Below, piece after piece: positions 50,153-58,240 of a stretch of 64,000 nt of DNA. This DNA is from Rhodoferax antarcticus ANT.BR. GTDB lineage: Bacteria > Pseudomonadota > Gammaproteobacteria > Burkholderiales > Burkholderiaceae_C. The notes below the pieces were generated by a model, which ran no database searches, was not told the DNA's origin, and saw only the letters and a list, made by a program, of their open reading frames with translations. The stretch's first letter is position 1. Every line of letters starts with the position of its first letter. The translations under genes and the position numbers were made by a program. The stretch is taken from NCBI RefSeq assembly GCF_001938565.1, contig NZ_MSYM01000013.1:497496-561495 (forward strand), written 5' to 3'.

Positions 50153-50992
50153 TCAGTGCAGCTGAATAAACGAGTCGGGCAGGGGGAAGGTGGCTTTCAT
50201 CCAGCGCACTTCCAGCCCCAGCGCCTGAATCACGTCAAGCGGCAAGGCATCTACCGCGAGCGCGTCAGCATCCGGCATGTCGGCCAGCATGCCCGCCAGA
50301 TTCACCACCGCGCCCAAGCGCGAAAAGGCTTGCTCCACCAGCGGGTCGTAGGCACGCTCTAGGGCCTGCGCGATCTGCATCGGAAAGTTCCAGCGGCGCG
50401 CCAGTTCGGCGGTGATTTGCCCTTCAGAGAAACCGATCAGGCGCTTTTCACGCTCCCAGCGGGCCCCCGGCGCAAGCGGCAGGCGTTCAATCTCGGCCAG
50501 CGCCTGCGGGTGGGTCTGGCCAATCAGCAGCTCGCCCAGGCGCAACATCATGCCGGTCAGCCAGGCTTGCTGGGTGTCCATCTCCAGGGCACCCGCCAGC
50601 CACTGCGCGTAGCCAGCGCAGGCCATGCTGGTTTGCCAGAATTCGGGCATTTTCAGGCCTGGCGGAGGCGCAAACGCGTCGCTCAGGCAGGCGCTCAAAG
50701 CCAGCGCGCGCACCCGGCTCATACCCACCATCTGCACGGCATCGTCAATCGCGTTCACCCCACGCGGCAGGCCAAACTGCGCACTGTTGGCCAGGCGCAG
50801 CAGGCGAGCGCTCAGCGCCGGGTCACGGCTGATGATCTGGCTGACTTCTGTCACGCTGGCGCTCTCGTGGTTCAAGGTCTCAATCAATTCGTGCGCCACC
50901 TCTGACATCGAGGGCAATTCGATGGTGGCAAAAAAGGCATCAAGACTTGGCATGGTTTTCCAGAGAGAGGCGACGGCGACCTGATCGGTCAC
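50153..50992 (-). CDS. HDOD-domain protein, second copy
   Basis: This paralogue of the gene at 48660 has the same length and block order: FFATIELPSMSEVAHELIET, SQIISRDPALSARLLRLANS and DDAVQMVGMSRVRALALSA. It probably arose by duplication around nth. The GTG at 50992 is preceded by GGGGT; an ATG at 50953 is possible. The metal-binding HD residues are not seen. Role is unknown, probably regulatory. Confidence 0.8.
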   Translation of the reverse strand: MTDQVAVASLWKTMPSLDAFFATIELPSMSEVAHELIETLNHESASVTEVSQIISRDPALSARLLRLANSAQFGLPRGVNAIDDAVQMVGMSRVRALALSACLSDAFAPPPGLKMPEFWQTSMACAGYAQWLAGALEMDTQQAWLTGMMLRLGELLIGQTHPQALAEIERLPLAPGARWEREKRLIGFSEGQITAELARRWNFPMQIAQALERAYDPLVEQAFSRLGAVVNLAGMLADMPDADALAVDALPLDVIQALGLEVRWMKATFPLPDSFIQLH

Positions 50993-51088
50993 AATTTACC
51001 CCATTTACCGGCTGCCCCGCCCTGCAAACTGCTGGCAATCTGGCCTGACCAGCGTTTTTTCACACTTCTTATCTGAAAGCCACATTTC

Positions 51089-52279
51089 ATGAAATTCGCC
51101 GACCGCCTGCAAAACGTCGAAACCTCTGCCATTCGTGAGCTGTTCAAGCTGCTGGGCAAGCCCGGCATCATCAGCTTTGCTGGCGGTTTTCCTGACCCGG
51201 CACTGTTTGACGCCACCGGTATTGCCCAGGCCAGCGCTGCCGTGCTGGCCAACAACCCCGGCCCGGTGCTGCAATACGGTGCCACCGAAGGCTATGGGCC
51301 GCTGCGCGAAGGCATCAGCCGCTTCATGGCAGGCAAGGGCAGCACGGTAGCGCCAGACGGCCTAATCGTCACTACCGGCAGCCAGCAGGCGCTTGATTTG
51401 ATTGGCAAATGCATGATCTCGCCGGGTGACAAGATCATTGTGGAAGCGCCCACCTTTCTCGCCACCATCCAATGTTTCAGGCTGTATGGCGCGCACATCA
51501 TCGGCGCGCCGATTGATGCCGATGGGGTGGATGTGGACCGACTGGAGCAACTCATTGACGAACACCACCCCAAGTTGGTTTACCTGATTCCCACCTTTGG
51601 CAACCCCAGCGGGGCCATGCTGAGCCTGGCGCGGCGCAAACGCATTCTTGAAATAGCAGTGCGCACGCAAACGCTGGTGGTGGAGGACGACCCGTATGGC
51701 GAGCTGTACTTTGACGCCGCACCGCCACCGAGTTTGCTGGCCCTGAGCGACACCGTGCCTGGCAGCCGCGAGGTGCTGGCGCATTGCGGATCTTTCAGCA
51801 AGATATTAAGCCCCGGTCTGCGCGTGGGCTGGATGATTGCCCCGCCTGAGTTGCTGACCAAAGCGGTGATGTGCAAGCAGTTCAGCGACGCGCACACCAG
51901 CAACCTGACGCAAGCCATCTGCGCGCAGTACCTGACGATGGACCGCCTGAACGACGCCCTGGCGGTGGTGCGCAAGACCTACGCCGAGCGCGCCTGCGTC
52001 ATGGCGCAGTGTTTGCAACGTGATCTGGCTGATGCGATTGCCTTCAACGCGCCGCAAGGCGGCATGTTTTTCTGGGCGCGCCTGACCGGTGTCAACGGTC
52101 AATGCGCCAACGCCGCCGACTTTGCCAAACGCGCTATCGACCAGTTGGTGGCCTTCGTGCCCGGCGCACCGTTTTACGCGCATGACCCGGACTTGACCAC
52201 CCTGCGCCTGAGTTTTGCTACGGCAGATGTCGCGAAGATCGAGGAAGGCATTGGCCGCCTGAAACTGGCACTGGGCTAG
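51089..52279 (+). CDS. PLP-dependent aminotransferase, MocR/LysN-like
   Basis: This 396-residue fold-type I aminotransferase has IISFAGGFPDPALFDATG, GATEGYGPLREGIS, TFGNPSGAMLSLARRK and the PLP lysine in CGSFSKILSPGLRVGW. It resembles 2-aminoadipate or aromatic aminotransferases (LysN/AraT-like). The substrate cannot be fixed. It is preceded by the divergent HDOD gene with 96 bp between and followed by a repeat copy. Confidence 0.85.
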   Translation: MKFADRLQNVETSAIRELFKLLGKPGIISFAGGFPDPALFDATGIAQASAAVLANNPGPVLQYGATEGYGPLREGISRFMAGKGSTVAPDGLIVTTGSQQALDLIGKCMISPGDKIIVEAPTFLATIQCFRLYGAHIIGAPIDADGVDVDRLEQLIDEHHPKLVYLIPTFGNPSGAMLSLARRKRILEIAVRTQTLVVEDDPYGELYFDAAPPPSLLALSDTVPGSREVLAHCGSFSKILSPGLRVGWMIAPPELLTKAVMCKQFSDAHTSNLTQAICAQYLTMDRLNDALAVVRKTYAERACVMAQCLQRDLADAIAFNAPQGGMFFWARLTGVNGQCANAADFAKRAIDQLVAFVPGAPFYAHDPDLTTLRLSFATADVAKIEEGIGRLKLALG

Positions 52280-52289
52280 TCTTATATAA

Positions 52290-52348
52290 GAAAAAGGCCT
52301 CTAGCCCTTATGAAAAAAGGGCTAGTAGCTATTGAAAATATAGTAGTG
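52290..52348 (+). repeat. CTAGCCCTTAT-family repeat, intergenic
   Basis: Good copy just after the aminotransferase gene (AAAGGCCTCTAGCCCTTATG, then GGGCTAGTAGCTATTGAAAA). Confidence 0.85.
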
Positions 52349-52389
52349 GCAGTATGTTGCGATGTCGACCGGCAAGCGTCGGCACCATC

Positions 52390-52640
52390 AGCAACACAGC
52401 AACTCAGCGATTCGACACCTGCCAGCGCTGCCGGTACACATTGGCGATCACTTCGGGCATGAGTGCGAAGTTGCTGGTCAAGTAACCAATTGCTTGCCTG
52501 CGTCGTCTTTGACCGCTACCCGGCGCCGCGGCGCTTCAACTTGGTACTGCTCTTGGCCCGAATCATCAAGAAGGCCAGAGCCTGGTGGTTGGCAACCAAG
52601 CGACCAAAGTCCACATGTTTTAAGACTGGAGTGGCAGCGT
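52390..52640 (-). pseudogene. degraded IS4-family transposase fragment
   Basis: Three minus-strand frames give consecutive pieces of a DDE transposase: VDFGRLVANHQALAFLMIRA, then RVAVKDDAGKQLVT, then LTSNFALMPEVIANVYRQRWQV. The last is the start of the Y-R-E-K signature region of IS4 elements. Frameshifts separate the pieces, and both ends of the gene are missing. It is a relic of about 250 bp. Confidence 0.6.
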
Positions 52641-52820
52641 AACTGGTGGCTCTCGCACGGGTACGGGGCTCTCTGTAGGCGCTGGGACTCGGAAGGGTGG
52701 CGTGGTATCTGGAATTTCAGGGGGAATGGACGGTGGGATCTCCGGCACTGGCAGGGGCGTGTTGGGCGGTGCAATGCCCGCAGCGTTCGCCGCTCGACGA
52801 TTGCCAACCGGGGCTCGCAC
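52620..52820 (-). CDS. small proline-rich ORF coupled to the amidotransferase gene
   Basis: A GTG at 52820 overlaps the amidotransferase stop by one base (TAGTG) and opens a 66-codon frame rich in Pro, Glu and Ile (PNTPLPVPEIPPSIPPEIPD). No domain is recognised. The overlap suggests translational coupling, but the composition may be accidental, and the frame partly overlaps the IS4 remnant. Confidence 0.3.
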   Translation of the reverse strand: MRAPVGNRRAANAAGIAPPNTPLPVPEIPPSIPPEIPDTTPPFRVPAPTESPVPVREPPVTLPLQS

Positions 52821-54613
52821 TATTGGGTCAGCGGGTCCACATGCACCTGCAGCCACCACTCCAGCAGCGCCAGGTGCCACAGCTTGCTGCCGTTGATGCG
52901 GGTGAAGGCGTTGGGGCCTTCGGGCTCGGCCAGCAACTGGTTCACATAGTCGCGCTGGTACAGGCCGCGCTTGAAGCAAGCGTCCGACATCAAAATTTCG
53001 CGCATTTTGTCCAGAAATGCGCCGCGCACATAACGCAGCGCAGGCACCGGAAAGTAGCCCTTGGGCCGGTCAATCACGCTGTCTGGCACCAGCCCGCGGG
53101 CAACGGCTTTGAGGGGGAACTTGCCGCCTTCTTTGAGCTTGAGCGCAGGCGGCATTTTGGCGGCCAGCTCCACCAGATCGTGGTCCAGGAACGGGGTGCG
53201 CACCTCCAGCCCCCAGGCCATCGGCATGTTGTCCACCCGCTTCACCGGGTCATCCACCAGCAGGGTGGTGACATCCAAGCGCCACACTTCGTCCAGAAAC
53301 TCGTCGGCCTGCGGTTTGGCCAGCTCAGCGGCCACCAGCGCCGAGGTGACATCACTGGTTTGGAACGCCGGGGTGATCATCTGCAGGTATTCGCCGTGGT
53401 CGCGGTCAAAGTAGTGCTGGCTGAAGCGCTCCAGCGGTGTTCCCTGCGCGGCGTCCATCTCGGGGTACCAGAAATAGCCGCCAAACACCTCGTCGGCGCC
53501 CTGGCCTGACATCACCACTTTCACGTCTTTGGAGACTCGCTCGCTGAGCAGGTAAAACGCGATCACGTCGTAGCTGGCCATCGGCTCGGTCATCTGCGCC
53601 ACCGCTTCGGGCAGGCGGCTGAGCACCTCGCTGTTGGGGATGCTGTATTGCTTGTGGCGGGTTTTGAAGTGCGCCGCCACCTGGTCCGAGAACTCGAATT
53701 CGTCGGCCTTCTCGGTGCCGGCGCCCATGTCTTCAAAACCGATGGAAAAGGTGCGCAAATCCTTCACATGCCCTGCCAGCAAGCCCACCAGCAGGCTCGA
53801 ATCAAGCCCGCCCGAGAGCAGTACGCCCACCGGAACGTCGGCGGCCAGCAGGCGGCGCTGCACGCTTTTGTCGAGCGCGTCGCGGGTGACTTGCAGCCAT
53901 TGGTCTTCGCTCAAGGGCTGTGCCGGGCGGGTGGCATCCAGCGTCCAGTACACCTGTTCGTCTACGCTGCCATCCGGGTTGAACATCATGGTGCTGGCGG
54001 GTGCCAGTTTGCGCACACCTTTGAGCAAGGTGCGTGGCGCGGGTACCACCGTGTGCAGGGTGAAGTGGTGGTGCAGGGCGGCGGCATCCAGCGTGGTGTC
54101 TACCCCGCCACCCGCCAGCAGGGCCGGCAGGGTAGAGGCAAACCGCAGGCGCTTGCAATCCTGGTTGATGTACAGCGGCTTGATGCCAAACCTGTCGCGC
54201 GCCATGAAAAACTGGCGGCTGCGCTGGTCCCACAGGCAGAAGGCAAACATACCTTTGAAGCGCTTGACGCAGTTGTCACCCCAGGCGTGGTAGCTTTTGA
54301 GGATGACTTCGCTGTCGCCTTCGCTGAAAAAGCGGTAACCGAGCCCTTGCAGCTCGGTGCGCAGTTCGCGGTAGTTGTAGATGGTGCCGTTGAAGACCAG
54401 GGTGAGCTGCAGCGTGGCGTCGACCATCGGCTGGTGCGCGTGGGCTGACAAATCAATGATCGACAAGCGCCGGTGGCCCAGCGCCACCGGGCCGTCGCTG
54501 TAGGTGCCGGCGTGGTCCGGGCCGCGGCGGGCCAGCTTGTCAGACATGCGGCCAATGGCCGCCATGTCGGGAGTTTTGCCGTCAAAACGCAATTCGCCAC
54601 AAATGCCGCACAT
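52820..54613 (-). CDS. N-acetylglutaminylglutamine-type amidotransferase (asparagine synthase B family)
   Basis: This 597-residue class II glutamine amidotransferase starts MCGICGELRFDG, with the N-terminal nucleophile Cys at position 2. The synthetase domain has GVLLSGGLDSSLLVGLL (ATP pyrophosphatase loop) and SGQGADEVFGGYFWYP. The N-terminal blocks KLARRGPDHAGTYSDG and GHRRLSIIDLSAHAHQPMVD, and the length, match the NAGGN amidotransferase family (TIGR03104), which makes the osmolyte N-acetylglutaminylglutamine amide. It overlaps the ATP-grasp gene upstream (TGATG). The usual GNAT-ATP-grasp partner is not present, so the end product is uncertain. Confidence 0.82.
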   Translation of the reverse strand: MCGICGELRFDGKTPDMAAIGRMSDKLARRGPDHAGTYSDGPVALGHRRLSIIDLSAHAHQPMVDATLQLTLVFNGTIYNYRELRTELQGLGYRFFSEGDSEVILKSYHAWGDNCVKRFKGMFAFCLWDQRSRQFFMARDRFGIKPLYINQDCKRLRFASTLPALLAGGGVDTTLDAAALHHHFTLHTVVPAPRTLLKGVRKLAPASTMMFNPDGSVDEQVYWTLDATRPAQPLSEDQWLQVTRDALDKSVQRRLLAADVPVGVLLSGGLDSSLLVGLLAGHVKDLRTFSIGFEDMGAGTEKADEFEFSDQVAAHFKTRHKQYSIPNSEVLSRLPEAVAQMTEPMASYDVIAFYLLSERVSKDVKVVMSGQGADEVFGGYFWYPEMDAAQGTPLERFSQHYFDRDHGEYLQMITPAFQTSDVTSALVAAELAKPQADEFLDEVWRLDVTTLLVDDPVKRVDNMPMAWGLEVRTPFLDHDLVELAAKMPPALKLKEGGKFPLKAVARGLVPDSVIDRPKGYFPVPALRYVRGAFLDKMREILMSDACFKRGLYQRDYVNQLLAEPEGPNAFTRINGSKLWHLALLEWWLQVHVDPLTQ

Positions 54614-55923
54614 CAGCGTGTCTCCTCGTCGCTGACCACAATCACCGGGGCAAAGCCGCCGCCAGGGGTGCGAAAGTTGGTGGTTTGCCCGCTGTAGATG
54701 CGTGCAGCCAGAAGCTGTACCCGGCCACCGTAGGTGAAGGCGCGAATGTCAAATTTGAGGTCGGTGAGGACACCGTCCACCTCAATCATTCGCTCGGCAG
54801 GCGGCACCAGGGTTTGCGCCACAAAGTCGCCTTGCAAAATTTCGCCCCAGACCCGGCGGGTGAGTTTGTCGCCCCGATAGGCGGCTTTGGCACCGTAACC
54901 GGCCACGGGCTTGAAGAACAGCTGGCGGCGCTGCGCCCAGAGTTCGTCGGCGCGCTCCTGCGTCACCAAACGGGTGGTGGGCACGCTGGCGGCCAGCAGT
55001 TTGCGGTCCGCCGTCGACGCGCCCAAGGCGGTCAGCAGCGTGTCATTACTCAGCGCAATCAGGTTACGTTTGTCGGCCAGCAGCGCGTGACGGTTCGGGT
55101 GCGGCGTGAGCACCACCGCACCGGCCTCATAGGCCTGGCGCAGCGCCTGGTGGGCGGGCTCTTCCAGATAGAAGTCGGTCAGGCGGTTGTAGACCATGTC
55201 GACCCGCGTGTTCTGGTACAGCAACTGGCCCCCCTGCCATACCAGCTCAGCCGGGTCGGCAATATGCGCTTGCAGGCCATGCTGGGCAAACAGCTGGCGA
55301 AACAGCTCGAACTCGGGTGCCAGGTACTGCGCTTTGGGGGCGCTGTCCACAATCAGCACGCTGCGCCAGGGCTGGTCGCCGCGCTGCAGCTGCCACTCGG
55401 CGGCAAACATGTCAAAAATAGCTTGCGGCAATCCGCTTTGGCGCGCGCCGGTCACAAACGCATCGCCAAGCTCCTTGCAACAGACTTCCTGCGCCCGCGC
55501 CAGCGCCGCGTTAAGCAGCAGGCCGCCCGCGTTGGTGTTGATCTCAATGAGCTGCGGTCCCTGGTGGCTCAGATGAAAGTCGTAGCCCATACACGCGCCC
55601 CGCGGGCCCCAGGCGGGCTGTGCTATGGGCAGCGCACGCGACAAAGCCTGGGCTTGGTAGCCGGGCAGAGTTGCTACACGTTCTATAGCTTCCACCACAG
55701 ACTCTATATGGGATTGAACCTTTTTTGATACAAAAACCACGTTGCTGGAAAACAGGTTGGACCGGGTTTGAAGCAGCTTGTCGGTCAGGCCCTGCAAGCT
55801 GGGGTCGGCTTCCAGTTGCGCACGCAGGCGGTCTTTGTTCAGGGTGCGACAAAAACAGTCGCGGTTCAGCACCTCTGCAGAGCTGAGGTTCAGGGCGGAT
55901 TCAGGGGGAGTGGCGGTGGTCAT
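54613..55923 (-). CDS. ATP-grasp-like ligase partner of the amidotransferase
   Basis: The 436-residue protein has a C-terminal ATP-grasp-like region: FFKPVAGYGAKAAYRGDKLT (ATP-binding Lys and Gly-rich loop), ERMIEVDGVLTDLKFDIRAF and AARIYSGQTTNFRTPGGGFA. The N-terminal part contains GACMGYDFHLSHQGPQLIEI, NTNAGGLLLNAAL and DMVYNRLTDFYLEEP. No acetyltransferase domain is present, unlike the GNAT-ATP-grasp partner of typical NAGGN loci. The ATG at 55923 is chosen; longer frames start with hydrophobic, unconserved sequence. A repeat copy encodes KKVQSHIESVVEAIER. It is probably a peptide or amino-acid ligase, but the substrate is unknown. Confidence 0.7.
   Translation of the reverse strand: MTTATPPESALNLSSAEVLNRDCFCRTLNKDRLRAQLEADPSLQGLTDKLLQTRSNLFSSNVVFVSKKVQSHIESVVEAIERVATLPGYQAQALSRALPIAQPAWGPRGACMGYDFHLSHQGPQLIEINTNAGGLLLNAALARAQEVCCKELGDAFVTGARQSGLPQAIFDMFAAEWQLQRGDQPWRSVLIVDSAPKAQYLAPEFELFRQLFAQHGLQAHIADPAELVWQGGQLLYQNTRVDMVYNRLTDFYLEEPAHQALRQAYEAGAVVLTPHPNRHALLADKRNLIALSNDTLLTALGASTADRKLLAASVPTTRLVTQERADELWAQRRQLFFKPVAGYGAKAAYRGDKLTRRVWGEILQGDFVAQTLVPPAERMIEVDGVLTDLKFDIRAFTYGGRVQLLAARIYSGQTTNFRTPGGGFAPVIVVSDEETR
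55678..55732 (-). repeat. CTAGCCCTTAT-family repeat inside the ATP-grasp gene
   Basis: Diverged copy (TCTATAGCTTCCACCACAGA, then CTCTATATGGGATTGAACCT), translated in frame near the N-terminus of the ATP-grasp protein. Confidence 0.55.
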
Positions 55924-56459
55924 GAGGCACAAAAATATGAGAAGGATCACGACCTGGGGCATAGCAGGCAGCAAGAGCCGCGTTGTGGCCAAGTATCCGG
56001 TGTGAGCATGTCTTGATTCTGCCTGTGTCCTTGAATCCGGGTGCAAAGCGGCCTATTGGTGCGGCGCTGCAAGGTTTGTAGGCATGTGGCGCGCCAGGGC
56101 GGTGGCGCTTTCCATGGAGCGCAAATCCAGGGCCAGATTAGCGTGGTTTACTGCTGGGCCAGCAGCTGCAAAAAATTCTCGCAGGTTTATCAGCGCCGGA
56201 TGCTGCAGGCCAAAAAGGGCCAGATGTTTGCCGGGGACGTGGCGTAACTTCCTCAATGGTTGAAATAGACTTTAGCCTTTATAGATAAAGGGTTAGACGC
56301 TATAAAAAACACACCAAATTCAGCGTGACGGGTGGCCTTTGACTGCTGCGCCGAGGGCACTGTGCGGCTGCTTTTTTCTGGCGCATTGGCAGCAAGTAAT
56401 GCGTAACAGTGAACGCCAAGGGCCGGGAATGCGTCAGGTCTGCCAGTAGCATCGCGTTC
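55924..56459. other. 536-bp spacer with an unassigned minus-strand ORF and one repeat
   Basis: No confident gene is present. A minus-strand frame (56053-56256, TTG start) reads VPGKHLALFGLQHPALINLR and FFAAAGPAVNHANLALDLRS. The composition is protein-like, but no domain is recognised and the start is weak. A repeat copy lies at 56260-56312. The chromate transporter promoter probably lies in the right part. Confidence 0.3.
56260..56312 (+). repeat. CTAGCCCTTAT-family repeat, diverged
   Basis: Diverged intergenic copy (TAGACTTTAGCCTTTATAGA, then TTAGACGCTATAAAAAAC) between the ATP-grasp and chrA genes. Confidence 0.65.
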
Positions 56460-57668
56460 ATGCTTTCCAAGTCACCATCTACCGCTCGTCACCCCGCCTG
56501 GGAGGTGTTTGTGGTGTTTTTGCGCTTGGGCTTGACCTCGTTTGGCGGGCCGGTGGCGCACCTGGGTTATTTCCGCAACGAGTTTGTCAGCCGCCGTGCC
56601 TGGCTGACTGAGTTGGCCTACGCTGATCTGGTGGCACTGTGCCAGTTTTTGCCCGGCCCGGCCAGCAGCCAGGTGGGCATGGCCATTGGCCTGCTGCGTG
56701 GCGGCTATATGGGGGCTGTGGCTGCCTGGTTGGGGTTCACCTTGCCGTCGGCGGTGTTGCTGTCGCTGTTTGGGCTTGGGCTGGCGCAGGGCGCGGATGT
56801 GGTGCCCGCCAGCGTGCTGCACGGCCTGAAGCTGGTGGCGGTGGCCGTGGTGGCGCAGGCGGTGTGGGGCATGGCACGGCTCTTTTGCAGGCAGGCTTGG
56901 CAGCGCGCCCTGGCGGTGCTGGCGGCAGTTGTGTTGCTGTTGCAGCCTGCTGTGGGTATGCAACTGGCGGTGCTGGTGGTGGCCGGGCTGCTCGGGCTGT
57001 GGCTGCCCGGCACACCCAAGGCAGGCCGGCATGATGAGGCAATTTACCCGGTCAAGACCAGAACTGGTATGGCTTTATTGCTCTTGTTTTTGATTCTGTT
57101 GCTGGGCTTGCCCTGGGCTGCGCAGGTCTGGCCGCAGGCAACGCTGGAGGTGTTTAGCGTGTTTTACCGCGTTGGCGCGCTGGTGTTTGGCGGTGGGCAT
57201 GTGGTGTTGCCATTGTTGCAGGCCGAAGTGGTGCCGCGCGGCTGGGTCAGCCTGGACGCGTTCATGGCGGGTTATGGTGCAGCGCAGGCGGTGCCGGGGC
57301 CACTGTTCACCTTTGCGGCGTTTCTGGGTGCTGCGCTGCCAGGGCCACTGGGCGGGGTGAGTGGTGCGCTGCTGGCGCTGGTGGCGATTTTTCTGCCGTC
57401 CTTCTTGCTGGTGGCTGGCGCGCTACCGCTTTGGGAGCAGCTGCGGCAGAACCCGTGGGCGCAATCGGCGTTGGCGGGTATCAACGCGGCGGTGGTGGGC
57501 TTGCTGCTGGCGGCGTTGATCCAGCCAGTGGCCAGCAGTGCCTTAACCAACCTGGCCGATCTGGCTGTGGTGCTGTTGGCCCTGCTGGCGCTGATGCGCT
57601 GGCGCCAACCGCCCTGGGCTGTGGTGCTGGGCTGTGGGGTGGCAGGGTGGCTGCTGGGGCTTTTGTAA
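56460..57668 (+). CDS. chrA: chromate transporter ChrA, two-domain form
   Basis: This CHR-family inner-membrane protein is predicted to export chromate. Two homologous halves each carry the family motifs: FGGPVAHLGYFRNEF and QFLPGPASSQVGMAIGLLRG in the first, FGGGHVVLPLLQAEVV and GAAQAVPGPLFTFAAFLG in the second. About 10-12 hydrophobic helices are present. The ATG at 56460 is chosen over the GTG at 56409. No chrB is adjacent. The length of about 400 residues is normal for two-domain ChrA. Confidence 0.9.
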   Translation: MLSKSPSTARHPAWEVFVVFLRLGLTSFGGPVAHLGYFRNEFVSRRAWLTELAYADLVALCQFLPGPASSQVGMAIGLLRGGYMGAVAAWLGFTLPSAVLLSLFGLGLAQGADVVPASVLHGLKLVAVAVVAQAVWGMARLFCRQAWQRALAVLAAVVLLLQPAVGMQLAVLVVAGLLGLWLPGTPKAGRHDEAIYPVKTRTGMALLLLFLILLLGLPWAAQVWPQATLEVFSVFYRVGALVFGGGHVVLPLLQAEVVPRGWVSLDAFMAGYGAAQAVPGPLFTFAAFLGAALPGPLGGVSGALLALVAIFLPSFLLVAGALPLWEQLRQNPWAQSALAGINAAVVGLLLAALIQPVASSALTNLADLAVVLLALLALMRWRQPPWAVVLGCGVAGWLLGLL

Positions 57669-57745
57669 CTGCTTTGGTTCACCCATGTTCGCGTCTTGCA
57701 CAATGTTGTCATCCACGTTGCTGACATTCACAACCCGACACCTGC

Positions 57746-58240
57746 ATGACCACTTCCATCCTTTTTGTCTGTATGGGCAACATCTGCCGCAGCCCCACGG
57801 CTGACGGCGTGTTTCGCCAGAAAGTTTTCGACCACGGCCTGAGCCACGCGGTGCGTGTGGACTCGGCCGGCACCCACAACTACCACCCCGGCAGCCCGCC
57901 CGATGTGCGCACGCAGGCCGCTGCCAAGCGGCGTGGCTACGACTTGTCAGCCTTGCGCGCGCGCCAGATCGTGGGCGCTGATTACGCCGCGTTTGACCTG
58001 ATTCTGGCCATGGACTGGGACAACCTGGCACTGCTGCAAGACGATTGCCCAGCTGAGCACCAGCACAAGCTGCGCCGCCTGACCGAGTTTTGCCAGCTGC
58101 ATGACACCCCGGTGGTGCCCGACCCGTATGACGGTGGCGAACGCGGTTTTGAGCAGGTGCTTGATCTGGTGGAAGACGCCTGCAACGGGCTGCTGGCGCA
58201 TGTCCGCAAAAGGGATTGCGCGGCGCCGCTTACGCGGTAG
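57746..58240 (+). CDS. low-molecular-weight protein-tyrosine phosphatase
   Basis: This 164-residue cytoplasmic phosphatase has the P-loop VCMGNICRSPTADG (C-x5-R-S, nucleophile Cys at about 9) and the general-acid loop DPYDGG near residue 130. Family members control tyrosine phosphorylation, often in exopolysaccharide synthesis. Here no tyrosine kinase is adjacent. The 3' end overlaps the convergent CoA-transferase by about 11 bp. Confidence 0.92.
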   Translation: MTTSILFVCMGNICRSPTADGVFRQKVFDHGLSHAVRVDSAGTHNYHPGSPPDVRTQAAAKRRGYDLSALRARQIVGADYAAFDLILAMDWDNLALLQDDCPAEHQHKLRRLTEFCQLHDTPVVPDPYDGGERGFEQVLDLVEDACNGLLAHVRKRDCAAPLTR

